This document shows positions 6,817 through 15,018 of a DNA stretch of 64,000 bases, one piece after another. This DNA is from Sphingomonas asaccharolytica NBRC 15499 (GTDB lineage: Bacteria > Pseudomonadota > Alphaproteobacteria > Sphingomonadales > Sphingomonadaceae): contig NZ_BCYU01000006.1 of NCBI RefSeq assembly GCF_001598355.1, forward strand, positions 1 through 64,000. The letters are read 5' to 3'. Numbering within the stretch: the stretch's first letter is position 1; each line of letters begins with the position of its first letter. Position numbers and translations under genes: made by a program. Below the pieces are notes generated by a model. That model was not told where the DNA came from and did no database searches. It saw only the letters and a program-made list of their open reading frames with translations.

Positions 6817-9804
6817 ATGACCGCAGCGGGTCGCGAACAACGCCAATCGATTACCGCCGACGAATGGCGGCAGATTGTGGACAGCGCGGTCGATACCGCC
6901 ATCATCACCACCGACGTCGCAGGCCGGGTCACCAGCTGGAATGAAGGCGCGCATCGGCTGCTCGGCTGGCGAGAGGAAGACATGCTCGGCGGCACGCTCG
7001 AGGGGTTGTTTCCCGAAAGCCTCGGCGTCGCGGCGCTGGAAAGCGAACGCCGCGACGCGCTGAACTCGGGGCGTGGCGGTGGCGCAGAGGGCTGGCGCGT
7101 ACGCATGGATGGCAGCCGCATCTGGGCGGCCGGGGAAATGTCCCCGATCCGCAATGCCGACGGCGTCGTCATCGGTTTTACCAAAATCTTGCGCGACCGG
7201 TCGCGGCAACGCGAGGCCGAGGAGGCTTTGCTCGAGGAACGGCGCGCGCTCGAGATTCTCAACCGCGCCGGATCCGCGCTGGCCGCCGAGACCGATTTGC
7301 ACAAGCTGGTCCAGATCGTGACCGATGCCGGTGTCGAGCTGACCAAGGCGGCATTCGGCGCCTTTTTCTACAATGTGCTGAACGACACAGGTGAGAGCTA
7401 TATGCTCTACACGCTGTCGGGCGCGCCCGAGGAGGCATTCTCGAAATTTCCCATGCCGCGCAACACCGCGGTATTCGCGCCGACTTTCAATGGCGAAGGC
7501 ATCGTTCGCTCGGACGACATCACCAAGGATCCGCGTTACGGGCACAACGCTCCCCGCAAGGGTATGCCGGAGGGGCATCTGCCGGTCCGCAGCTACCTCG
7601 CCGTGCCGGTGATCGCGCGCAACGGCGACGTGATTGGCGGGTTGTTTTTCGGTCATGCCGAGGTCGGCATTTTCACACCGGAGTCGGAGCGTGGCCTCGA
7701 GGGTCTTGCGGCAGAGGCCGCGGTGGCGATCGACAATGCGCGCTTGTTCCAGGCGCTCCAGCTCGAGCTGAGACAACGCCGCGCCGCCGAAGCCGAACTC
7801 GCCGCGAGCGAGCACCGGCTGCGTCTCGCCAACGATGCGGCCGACATAGGGACCTGGGATTTCGATCCGGTGAGTCGCGAGCTGCGCTGGGACGCCAAGT
7901 GCAAGGAGCTTTTCGGCCTGCCGCCCGACGCCGAGGTCAGTTATGAAGGCAGCTTCCTTGCGGGCGTCCACCCAGAGGATCGTGAGAGCGCGGACGCCGC
8001 GGTGCAGGAGGCGCTCGACCCCGAAGGCTCGGGCAATTTCGAGATCGAATATCGCACCGTCGGCATCGAGGACGGTATCGAGCGCTGGTTGGCGGCGAGC
8101 GGCCGCGCAATGTTCGACGAGGGGAAAGCGGTCCGGTTCATCGGCACCGTCCTCGATATCACTGTACGGCGGCAAAACGAGACTCGGCTGCGCGAGCTGA
8201 ACGAGGAGCTCGAGGAGCAGGTCGCGGCGGAAGTCGCTCGACGCAGCGAGGTCGAGGAAGCCTTGCGCCAGGCGCAGAAGATGGAAGCGGTGGGCCAGCT
8301 CACCGGCGGAATCGCGCATGATTTCAACAATCTGCTGACCGTCGTCACTGGCAATATCGGCATTGCCCAGCGCGCGCTCGATGCCGCGGACGTTGGCGAT
8401 GTGCGCGCGAGACGTTCGCTCGACAATGCGATGAAGGGCGCTGAGCGGGCGGCGGCGCTCACCCAGCGGCTGCTTGCTTTTTCACGCCGCCAACCGCTCT
8501 CCCCCAAGCCGGTCGACTCCGATAAATTGGTGTCGGGCATGTCCGATTTGCTGCAGCGGTCGCTTGGCGAGCTGATCCGGTTGGAGATCGTGACCTCTCC
8601 GGGCCTGTGGCGGGCGGAAGCCGATCCCAACCAGCTGGAGAGCGCGATCCTCAATCTCGCGCTCAACGCCCGCGACGCGATGCCCGAGGGCGGCGAACTG
8701 ACGATCGAGACGGGGAATGCTCGGCTGGACGAGGGTTATGCCGCGATGCAGGCGGAAGTGCCGCCGGGCCAATATGTCATGATCGCGGTCACCGACACCG
8801 GGAGCGGCATGCCGCGCCACGTGATCGAGCGGGCGTTCGAGCCGTTCTTCACCACCAAGGAGGTCGGCAGGGGCACCGGGCTCGGGCTTTCGATGATCTA
8901 TGGCTTCGTCAAGCAGTCGGGCGGCCACATCAAGATCTACTCAGAGGAAGGCGAGGGCACGACGGTCAAAATCTATCTGCCGCGTCTCCTAAGCGGTGGC
9001 GCCGAAGACGAGGAGCCGGCGCGATCGACGCCGGGGATCGAGCAAAGCCCGCGGCAGGAGACGGTGCTTGTCGTCGAGGATGACGATGATGTCCGCGCCT
9101 ATACGGTCGATTGCCTGCGCGAGCTGGGCTATCGCGTGATCGAGGCGCATGACGGTCCGTCCGCGCTTCGCTTGCTCGAACGACAGGCGAATCCGGTCGC
9201 TTTGCTGTTCACCGACGTGGTGATGCCCGGCATGAGCGGTCGCGAACTGGCCGACCAGGCCCGCAAGCTTCAGGCGACCCTGAGGGTGCTCTACACGTCG
9301 GGCTATACGCGCAACGCCATCGTCCATGGCGGCCGGCTCGATCCCGGGGTCGAGATGATCACCAAACCTTTCACCTTCGAAGCGCTCGCCCAGAAGGTCC
9401 GCGACATGATCGATACCGGCACCGGCAACGTGCTCATCCTGGAAGCTCAATCCACGGTAAGATCGCTTCTTGTCGAGGCGATGGTGGCAGGAGGATTGCG
9501 TATCGAGGAGGCTGGGACGGGCAGCGAAGCTCTCGGTAAAGTACGCGCCGCGCAAGGGCGCTACGACGCGATCGTAGTCGACGACGACCTTCCCGATTAT
9601 ACCGGCGACAGCTTGGTGCGCGAGTTGCGGGCGCTCTATTCGGACTTGCCCATCGTCATCGCCTCAAGCACGCGTGCTGCCCAGCTCAAGCGACAATTCA
9701 GCGATGACCGCAGCGTGGCGGTAATTGCCAAGCCCTACAAAGTCGGGACGCTGCAAGATACGCTTCGGCTGCTTGGCGTCGCTTGCCCTGAAGCCGAGAA
9801 ATAA
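6817..9804 (+). CDS. Soluble hybrid sensor histidine kinase with two receiver domains
   Basis: The protein has 995 residues and no transmembrane segment. Order: PAS (about 15-125), GAF (about 150-305), PAS (about 330-450), coiled linker, HisKA with H-box [11 protein letters not shown] (His501), HATPase (N box [15 protein letters not shown]1 DTGSGM, F box [18 protein letters not shown]), then REC1 ([11 protein letters not shown]; acceptor Asp800 in [11 protein letters not shown]) and REC2 (VLILEAQ; acceptor about Asp922 in [16 protein letters not shown]). The FDN-type H-box and tandem C-terminal receivers suggest autophosphorylation with internal relay from a cytosolic or ligand/redox signal read by PAS and GAF. 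The ATG at 6817 follows AAGGGGAAGG. No response regulator lies beside it, so the output is unknown. Confidence 0.92.
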   Translation: MTAAGREQRQSITADEWRQIVDSAVDTAIITTDVAGRVTSWNEGAHRLLGWREEDMLGGTLEGLFPESLGVAALESERRDALNSGRGGGAEGWRVRMDGSRIWAAGEMSPIRNADGVVIGFTKILRDRSRQREAEEALLEERRALEILNRAGSALAAETDLHKLVQIVTDAGVELTKAAFGAFFYNVLNDTGESYMLYTLSGAPEEAFSKFPMPRNTAVFAPTFNGEGIVRSDDITKDPRYGHNAPRKGMPEGHLPVRSYLAVPVIARNGDVIGGLFFGHAEVGIFTPESERGLEGLAAEAAVAIDNARLFQALQLELRQRRAAEAELAASEHRLRLANDAADIGTWDFDPVSRELRWDAKCKELFGLPPDAEVSYEGSFLAGVHPEDRESADAAVQEALDPEGSGNFEIEYRTVGIEDGIERWLAASGRAMFDEGKAVRFIGTVLDITVRRQNETRLRELNEELEEQVAAEVARRSEVEEALRQAQKMEAVGQLTGGIAHDFNNLLTVVTGNIGIAQRALDAADVGDVRARRSLDNAMKGAERAAALTQRLLAFSRRQPLSPKPVDSDKLVSGMSDLLQRSLGELIRLEIVTSPGLWRAEADPNQLESAILNLALNARDAMPEGGELTIETGNARLDEGYAAMQAEVPPGQYVMIAVTDTGSGMPRHVIERAFEPFFTTKEVGRGTGLGLSMIYGFVKQSGGHIKIYSEEGEGTTVKIYLPRLLSGGAEDEEPARSTPGIEQSPRQETVLVVEDDDDVRAYTVDCLRELGYRVIEAHDGPSALRLLERQANPVALLFTDVVMPGMSGRELADQARKLQATLRVLYTSGYTRNAIVHGGRLDPGVEMITKPFTFEALAQKVRDMIDTGTGNVLILEAQSTVRSLLVEAMVAGGLRIEEAGTGSEALGKVRAAQGRYDAIVVDDDLPDYTGDSLVRELRALYSDLPIVIASSTRAAQLKRQFSDDRSVAVIAKPYKVGTLQDTLRLLGVACPEAEK

Positions 9805-9815
9805 CGACAGAGATT

Positions 9816-9843
9816 GGGAACCGGCGTTGGAAAAGCCGGTCCC
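9816..9843. terminator. Hairpin between convergent genes
   Basis: ACCGGC/GCCGGT flanked by GGG/CCC forms a stem with one bulged A, between the kinase stop and the convergent small membrane protein. There is no strong T run on either side, so it would be a weak terminator. Confidence 0.35.
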
Positions 9844-9852
9844 CAGAATAGG

Positions 9853-10035
9853 TTACGGTTTCGCTGGTGTGTCGATCTTGATGTCGGCGTCGACCTTTTT
9901 CGTATTGCCGAGCATGTTCTGACCAAACATCAGGAACAAGACTACGGCGATTACCGCCAATACGACGGCAAGCAGAGCAATCGCTCCTCCGCTACCGCCT
10001 CTCTCGATCACGGTCGTTCTATCCTCGTCTGCCAT
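9853..10035 (-). CDS. Small single-pass membrane protein
   Basis: This 60-residue protein has a polar N-terminus (MADEDRTTVIERGGSG), one hydrophobic segment at about residues 18-40 and a short charged tail (KKVDADIKIDTPAKP). It is probably in the inner membrane with the tail outside. The ribosome site AAAGGAGT and an EcfG-like promoter ending 28 nt upstream support a real, stress-regulated gene. The function is unknown. Confidence 0.7.
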   Translation of the reverse strand: MADEDRTTVIERGGSGGAIALLAVVLAVIAVVLFLMFGQNMLGNTKKVDADIKIDTPAKP

Positions 10036-10062
10036 CGTTCCACTCCTTTATTGCTGCACGAT

Positions 10063-10088
10063 AACCGGCAGGGCCATTGCGCGGTTCC
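10063..10088 (-). promoter_or_regulatory. EcfG-like promoter of the small membrane protein gene
   Basis: The minus strand reads GGAAC, 17 nt, GGTT, ending 28 nt before the ATG at 10035. Confidence 0.6.
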
Positions 10089-10131
10089 CACTCTGCGGAT
10101 TTGTTTCCGAGCATTGGCCGATGGGTGAAGT

Positions 10132-10290
10132 TCAGATTCTACCAAGCAGCAGGAGGATGATCAGGATCACGACGACCAGTCCCAAGCCCCCCGAGGGCGC
10201 ATATCCCCAATTGCGGCTATGACCCCAGGTCGGGAGTGCGCCTATCAAGGCGAGTACCAGGACAATTATAAGGATGGTTCCAAGCATCAT
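10132..10290 (-). CDS. DUF3309 small membrane protein
   Basis: This 52-residue protein has two hydrophobic segments around the conserved centre LIGALPTWGHSRNWGYAPSG and ends in LLLLGRI, the hallmark of DUF3309. The family is widespread in proteobacteria, lies in the inner membrane and is often stress-linked; no activity is known. Two adjacent ATGs (10290, 10287) follow CAGGAG. An EcfG-like promoter ends 28 nt upstream. Confidence 0.85.
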   Translation of the reverse strand: MMLGTILIIVLVLALIGALPTWGHSRNWGYAPSGGLGLVVVILIILLLLGRI

Positions 10291-10317
10291 TCCGCTCCTG
10301 TTCTGATTGGGGAGTAC

Positions 10318-10342
10318 AACCAGCGGACGGAGATGCGGTTCC
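10318..10342 (-). promoter_or_regulatory. EcfG-like promoter of the DUF3309 gene
   Basis: The minus strand reads GGAAC, 16 nt, GGTT, ending 28 nt before the ATG at 10290. Confidence 0.6.
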
Positions 10343-10426
10343 GACAACGAGTCGGTGCGAAGCGAACTCGGCTCTTCGCCAGGACGCCCCTTCCTTGTCT
10401 ATGAAGTGGCGTTGGCGAACCGGCCG

Positions 10427-11632
10427 TCAGGGCATTCCGGCCGCGGATTCCTCGCCTGATGGCACCGCGGGAACGTCATCGTCATGCTGTCCGAGCATCG
10501 GTGCCGCGAACGGCTCGGGACCCGGCGTGCGCGCGAATTTGATCGCGCGTGAGACGCCGCGATAATGGCCGAGCGCGGGGTGCGCGATACTCGTCACCAT
10601 CGCCTCGGCGCGCACTTGGGGATGGTCGAACATCTCCTCGATATGGTGCACGGCGGAACAGGGAACCGCTTCGCCGAACACGTCCTCCCATTCGAGCGCG
10701 GTGCGCTTGGTGAGCGCGGCGTGCAGCAGCGGGACGAGTTCGGCGGCATGTTCGGCGCGCTTGCGAACGCTGTCATAGCGCGGATCGCGGGCCAGCGCCT
10801 CGAGCCCGGTTCGCTCGCACAAGGCATTCCAGAAATGCGGCGTGTTGGCCGACAGATAAAGATAGCCGTCGCCGGTCGGGTGGAGGCCAGTGATCCCGCC
10901 CGAGCGCATGTCGCGCGAGATGTCGTGCGCTTCTCCCTCGGCCTGGATCATCCGGGCCGACTGCATCGTCAGCGCGCTGCGCAACAGCGAGACGCCGACA
11001 TATTGTCCCTTGCCGCTTCGCTCGCGCTCGAACAGTGCCGAGGAAACGCCGGCCGCGACCAACGCCGCGGCGTAATAGTCGACCGGCGAGCCATAGGTCA
11101 GCTCGGGCACCGGCGGCTTGCCCTGCAGCACGCACATCCCGGTCATCGCCTGGAGCACCTGATCGTACCCCGCTTTGCCGCGCAACGGTCCTTCCTCGCC
11201 ATAACCGGTGACCGCGCAATAGATCAGCCGCGGGTTGATCGCCTCGAGCTGGGCATGGTCGATCCCGAGCCGGTCGGTGACGCCGGGGCGGAAATTATGG
11301 ACCAGCACGTCCGCCTGCGCGACCAGCGCCAGCAGCCGTGCGCGGTCGGCTTCGTCCTTGAGGTCGAGCACGATGCCGCGCTTGCTGCGGTTGACGCCGA
11401 GAAAGGCACGGTTCTCGCCTTCGAGCGTGGAGGGATAGTTGCGCAGATTGTCGCCGGCCGGAGGCTCGATCTTGATCACGTCGGCGCCCTGATCGGCGAG
11501 CAGCGAGCAGCCATAGGGCCCGGCGATATAGGCGCTGAGGTCGAGCACGCCGATGCCCGACAGCGGCCCGCGCGGGCCGGTGCGCGCGGGATTGTCGAAC
11601 GCGGACGGGGAAGAAGGGAAGGCGTTCGTCAA
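10427..11632 (-). CDS. Class III CoA-transferase (CaiB/BaiF family)
   Basis: This 401-residue cytoplasmic enzyme moves CoA between carboxylic acids. It shows the family N-terminus (GVLDLSAYIAGPYGCSLLADQGADVIKIEP), NRSKRGIVLDL, VHNFRPG and the catalytic region AGYDQVLQAMTG, in which Asp157 is the expected nucleophile. It is the last gene of the leftward operon beginning with the TBDR, 2 nt after the esterase stop. With the CitE-like lyase across the divergent promoter, it suggests that an organic acid is activated to its CoA ester and then cleaved. The acid could be a citramalate- or malate-like compound released by the esterase; this is inference. Confidence 0.9.
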   Translation of the reverse strand: MTNAFPSSPSAFDNPARTGPRGPLSGIGVLDLSAYIAGPYGCSLLADQGADVIKIEPPAGDNLRNYPSTLEGENRAFLGVNRSKRGIVLDLKDEADRARLLALVAQADVLVHNFRPGVTDRLGIDHAQLEAINPRLIYCAVTGYGEEGPLRGKAGYDQVLQAMTGMCVLQGKPPVPELTYGSPVDYYAAALVAAGVSSALFERERSGKGQYVGVSLLRSALTMQSARMIQAEGEAHDISRDMRSGGITGLHPTGDGYLYLSANTPHFWNALCERTGLEALARDPRYDSVRKRAEHAAELVPLLHAALTKRTALEWEDVFGEAVPCSAVHHIEEMFDHPQVRAEAMVTSIAHPALGHYRGVSRAIKFARTPGPEPFAAPMLGQHDDDVPAVPSGEESAAGMP

Positions 11633-11634
11633 GA

Positions 11635-13194
11635 TCAGGTTCCCGGCTGGGTATAAGGGGCGGGGGCGAACAATTCGCGCTGCCAGCGGCGCGGGTCGTC
11701 CTCGACCCGGCTGGCGACATCGAAGATCATCGTTGCCCGGCGGCGCGCGTCATAAGCGGGCCAGGCGGGCGATCCGGGCAGATCGGGACGGCCGGTGCGG
11801 GCGAAGGCGACGAAGCGCCGCTGCATCAGCCGCGACACGTTGCGTGTTTCGGGGCCATTACCGGTCCAGGCATAAGGCGCGTCGAACGTGCCGAAGATCA
11901 GCCCGATATCCACGCCGTGGAACGCGCCCCGATCGGGGTTGGTCGGGGACTGGAAATCGACCTGGTAGACGAACGCCGGGCGACCAGCGCGGGCGCGCGC
12001 CTCGGCCTCGATGATCTGCGGCCGCCAGCTGCGGCCGTCGGTCGTCGCGGCGTAGAAGATGTCCGCCGGCGAAGCAGCCGGCATGTGCGCGCGATACGTG
12101 CGGACCAAAGCTTCGGGCAGCACATCGACCGGGAGCTCGGCGGCAATGCGGTCGGGCAGGGCGTCCCAGCTCAGGCCGCGCATCTCGGGCGAGGCGGGAT
12201 CGGAGAAATCGCGGGTTTCGTCGCGCGTCCCGCCGAGCATTAGATCGACACCGAGACCGTTGGGGTGCGCGTCGGGCCAATAGGGATGGCGCGTCAGCGA
12301 CCGGCCATCGAGGACCGGGCCGAAATAGATCGGGCTGTGCTCGACCGGATCGTCGGCATCGAGCGCCTCGATCAGCTTCTCGACCGGCTGATCGAGTAGG
12401 CGCCGCGCTTCCGTAACCCCCAACCGCGCCAGATAGGCGCGGGTGCGGCGCGTTGCATGGACCGGACCCGACACCGTCACTTGCTGCCCGCTCATCGTGA
12501 TCGCGCGCCGGAACAGGCCGCGCGCCGCCGGCATCGCCATCAGAGTCGCAATCTTGGCGCCGCCGCCAGACTGACCGATCAGGGTCACACGCGCCGGGTC
12601 GCCCCCGAACGCGGCGATATTGTCGCGCACCCATTGCAGCGCGAGAACGAGGTCGAGCTGACCGGCGTTACCGCTGTCGGGAAATGCCGCTTCGAGCCGC
12701 GCGAGATAGAGATAGCCGAGCGCGTTGAGCCGGTGGTTCACCGTGACCACGACGATATCGCCGGCCGCGGCGAGTCCGCCGCCATCGGTGATCGGATCGT
12801 TGGCGCTGCCATAGGCATAGCCGCCGCCATGGATCCACACCAATACCGGCAACCGCGCGTGGGCGTCGGGGGCGGGCGTCCATATGTTGAGGAACAGGCA
12901 ATCCTCGGATTGCGGCTGACGCTTGCCACGCTGCGGACAAGCCGGACCGGGCTCGGTCGCACGTACCGTCTCCCGCACCAACGGCACCGCGACGGGCGCC
13001 GCGAAGCGCCGGGCCTGGCCGTACCGGATGCCCCGGAAGGTCGCGATGCCGTTCTGCCGTCGACCCTGGAAACGTCCGGCGCGGCAGATCACGATCGGAT
13101 CGCTCGCCGCCCGGGCCGCGCCGGTGGCGAGCAACGCGGCGCTCCCCGCGATCATCGCGCGCCGGGTCGGCGCAAGGAGTGCGCCAGCCGTCAT
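11635..13194 (-). CDS. Exported type-B carboxylesterase
   Basis: This 519-residue alpha/beta hydrolase starts with a signal peptide that has an Arg pair and may use the Tat route (PTRRAMIAGSAALLATGAARA). It has the EDCLFLNIW signature (about residues 97-105), the oxyanion HGGG (IHGGGYAYG), the nucleophile elbow GQSGGG (Ser209; the usual form is GESAGG), an acidic residue in GTRDETRDF and the catalytic His in FHGVDIG. It should hydrolyse carboxylic esters in the periplasm. It overlaps the end of the GH127 gene by 4 nt and precedes the CoA-transferase, so it may remove acyl groups from the glycoside used by this locus. Confidence 0.9.
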   Translation of the reverse strand: MTAGALLAPTRRAMIAGSAALLATGAARAASDPIVICRAGRFQGRRQNGIATFRGIRYGQARRFAAPVAVPLVRETVRATEPGPACPQRGKRQPQSEDCLFLNIWTPAPDAHARLPVLVWIHGGGYAYGSANDPITDGGGLAAAGDIVVVTVNHRLNALGYLYLARLEAAFPDSGNAGQLDLVLALQWVRDNIAAFGGDPARVTLIGQSGGGAKIATLMAMPAARGLFRRAITMSGQQVTVSGPVHATRRTRAYLARLGVTEARRLLDQPVEKLIEALDADDPVEHSPIYFGPVLDGRSLTRHPYWPDAHPNGLGVDLMLGGTRDETRDFSDPASPEMRGLSWDALPDRIAAELPVDVLPEALVRTYRAHMPAASPADIFYAATTDGRSWRPQIIEAEARARAGRPAFVYQVDFQSPTNPDRGAFHGVDIGLIFGTFDAPYAWTGNGPETRNVSRLMQRRFVAFARTGRPDLPGSPAWPAYDARRRATMIFDVASRVEDDPRRWQRELFAPAPYTQPGT

Positions 13195-15011
13195 GCGTCG
13201 GCCTCCGCATCGTCAGCCAGGCCGAGCCAGGTCAACCGCCAGGTTCCGTCGCGCCGGCCGCCCACCCGGTACGAGGGCTCGAACACAATCGGCGCACGGC
13301 CTTCGGGCTCCAGGCGGACAGTCTCGCCATCGGCGACGGCGAGCGGTGCGCCAACGAAGCGCACCGTCTCCCCGCGCTTGAAACCGTCGACCAGCCCAGT
13401 CGCGTAAGCGAGGGGGCCGCGCGTGATCGCGATAAAGTCATAGCGCATCACTTCCTGCGCCACTGGTTCGCCGCCGGGCGCCAGCGACTCCTGAACGTTG
13501 CGCTGGGTCGCGCGATGCACTTGGGGCGGCATGGCCAAGTCGAGCATGATCACGTCGCCGGGCGCCCAATACCGCTCGATCCGGGCATAGCTGCCCGGCG
13601 TGGCGGCGACGCTCTCGTCACCAACACGAAGCGCGGCGTGCTCGGCCCAATCGGGAATACGGACGTGAATCCCGAAATACGCGAGCGAAGCAGGCGTCAC
13701 CTCGATCCCGATCGGCCCCTCGAACGGGTAAGGCGTTTCCTGGCGAAGCCGGACCTTACCCACGTTCGGCAAGGCGATGTCGGCGACGGACGCGCCGAGC
13801 AGATTGACCGCCAGCGCGCCGTCGGCGGTCACGCCATAGGCGATCGCGGGCAGCTCCTCGAGCGCCATCGCTCCGCTCGACTTGCAGCAGCGCCAATAGG
13901 TCGTGTGGGTGCGCCTGCCGTTGGGAAAGGAGTAATAGCACCAATCCTCGCCGTCGGGCGCCTGGGCGCCGAGCAGGTCGTTATAGGCGCTGCGTTCGAT
14001 CTCCTGCGCGAAGGCGGCGTCGCCCAGGATCACCAGCAATTCGCAGTTGAGCTGGATCCAGGCCATGGTCGAGCAGGTCTCGACATAGGCTTCCGGGCTG
14101 AACACGCCGGCGGGGTTGAACACCTCGCGCGACCGATGCGCGACGCCGCCCCAGGGTCCGCCGCCCAGCGTCAGGTGATGCGCGCGCACGGCTTGCCAGA
14201 TATTACGGACGGCGGTGAGGTAGTGCTCCTCGCCGGTCGCACGATGAAGCTTGGCGAGACCGACCAGGTTCCACAGCAATTGATAGGCCTTGCCGGTGGC
14301 GATCTCCGACGGGTCGGCGCCGGCCAGTGCCATGCTCAACAGCCGGTTGCGCGGCTCGCGCTCGGCCTGGTCGACCACCAACCGGGCGAGGTCGAGATAA
14401 TGCTGCTCGCCCGTCGCCAGATAGAGTTCGACCGCGGGGTCGAGCAAAACGGTCGCCGACAGCCCGAAATGGTTGCCGAGATCGGTGATCGCGATCCCGT
14501 CCTCGCTCAGCGTCCGCCAGCATAGATCGCCGATCTTTCGGGCAGCGTTCAGGTAGCGATTCTCGCCCACCGCTTTCCACAATTCGAGCAGGCCCAGGAT
14601 CAGATAGGAATGCGTCCAGATGTCCCAGGTGCGCAGCGCCGGTGCGCCGTCCCAGGTCACCGGCTTGGGCGGTTGCTTTACCATGAAGCGCCGCGATGGC
14701 GCGTAATTGCCGAGATAGCCGTCGGCATCCTGCTGCTCGATCAAATAATCGGCGACGCGCACCACGCGCGCGAGCAAGGCATCGTCGCCGGCGCGCACCG
14801 CCGCGCGCGTCGCGGCGACCAGCCATTTGCCGGCATGCTCGCCATACCAATCGCCTTCCTCGTCACCGGCCACGATCTCGGGCGCGAACAAGGCGATCGC
14901 CGGGCTGTGCTCGTCAGTGATGAAGCGCGAGAGCCTGCCGGTGCGATTGGCCTCGATCGCGTCGCCCAACAGCCCGCTTAAGGTCACCGCGCTGAGCGGT
15001 GCGAGGCGCAT
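13191..15011 (-). CDS. GH127 beta-L-arabinofuranosidase-like glycosidase
   Basis: This 606-residue protein has an alpha/alpha-barrel core. The metal/catalytic set known from the GH127 enzyme HypBA1 is visible: Glu311 and Cys313 in ETCSTMAW, and Cys375-Cys376 in WRCCKSSG. In that family a zinc-bound Cys is the nucleophile and beta-L-arabinofuranose is released. GNYAPS, WDIWTHSYLI and ALEELPAIAYG also fit. No signal peptide is seen, so it probably works in the cytoplasm. The ATG at 15011 lies 7 nt past the preceding stop; a GTG at 15035 would add eight residues and overlap it. Related families (GH146, GH142) cannot be excluded without a tree. Confidence 0.85.
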   Translation of the reverse strand: MRLAPLSAVTLSGLLGDAIEANRTGRLSRFITDEHSPAIALFAPEIVAGDEEGDWYGEHAGKWLVAATRAAVRAGDDALLARVVRVADYLIEQQDADGYLGNYAPSRRFMVKQPPKPVTWDGAPALRTWDIWTHSYLILGLLELWKAVGENRYLNAARKIGDLCWRTLSEDGIAITDLGNHFGLSATVLLDPAVELYLATGEQHYLDLARLVVDQAEREPRNRLLSMALAGADPSEIATGKAYQLLWNLVGLAKLHRATGEEHYLTAVRNIWQAVRAHHLTLGGGPWGGVAHRSREVFNPAGVFSPEAYVETCSTMAWIQLNCELLVILGDAAFAQEIERSAYNDLLGAQAPDGEDWCYYSFPNGRRTHTTYWRCCKSSGAMALEELPAIAYGVTADGALAVNLLGASVADIALPNVGKVRLRQETPYPFEGPIGIEVTPASLAYFGIHVRIPDWAEHAALRVGDESVAATPGSYARIERYWAPGDVIMLDLAMPPQVHRATQRNVQESLAPGGEPVAQEVMRYDFIAITRGPLAYATGLVDGFKRGETVRFVGAPLAVADGETVRLEPEGRAPIVFEPSYRVGGRRDGTWRLTWLGLADDAEADA

Positions 15012-15018
15012 CGCCGGT

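Noticed and set aside
6565..8319. A 584-codon open frame on the minus strand
   Set aside because: It is antisense to the PAS and GAF part of the hybrid kinase; no family features.
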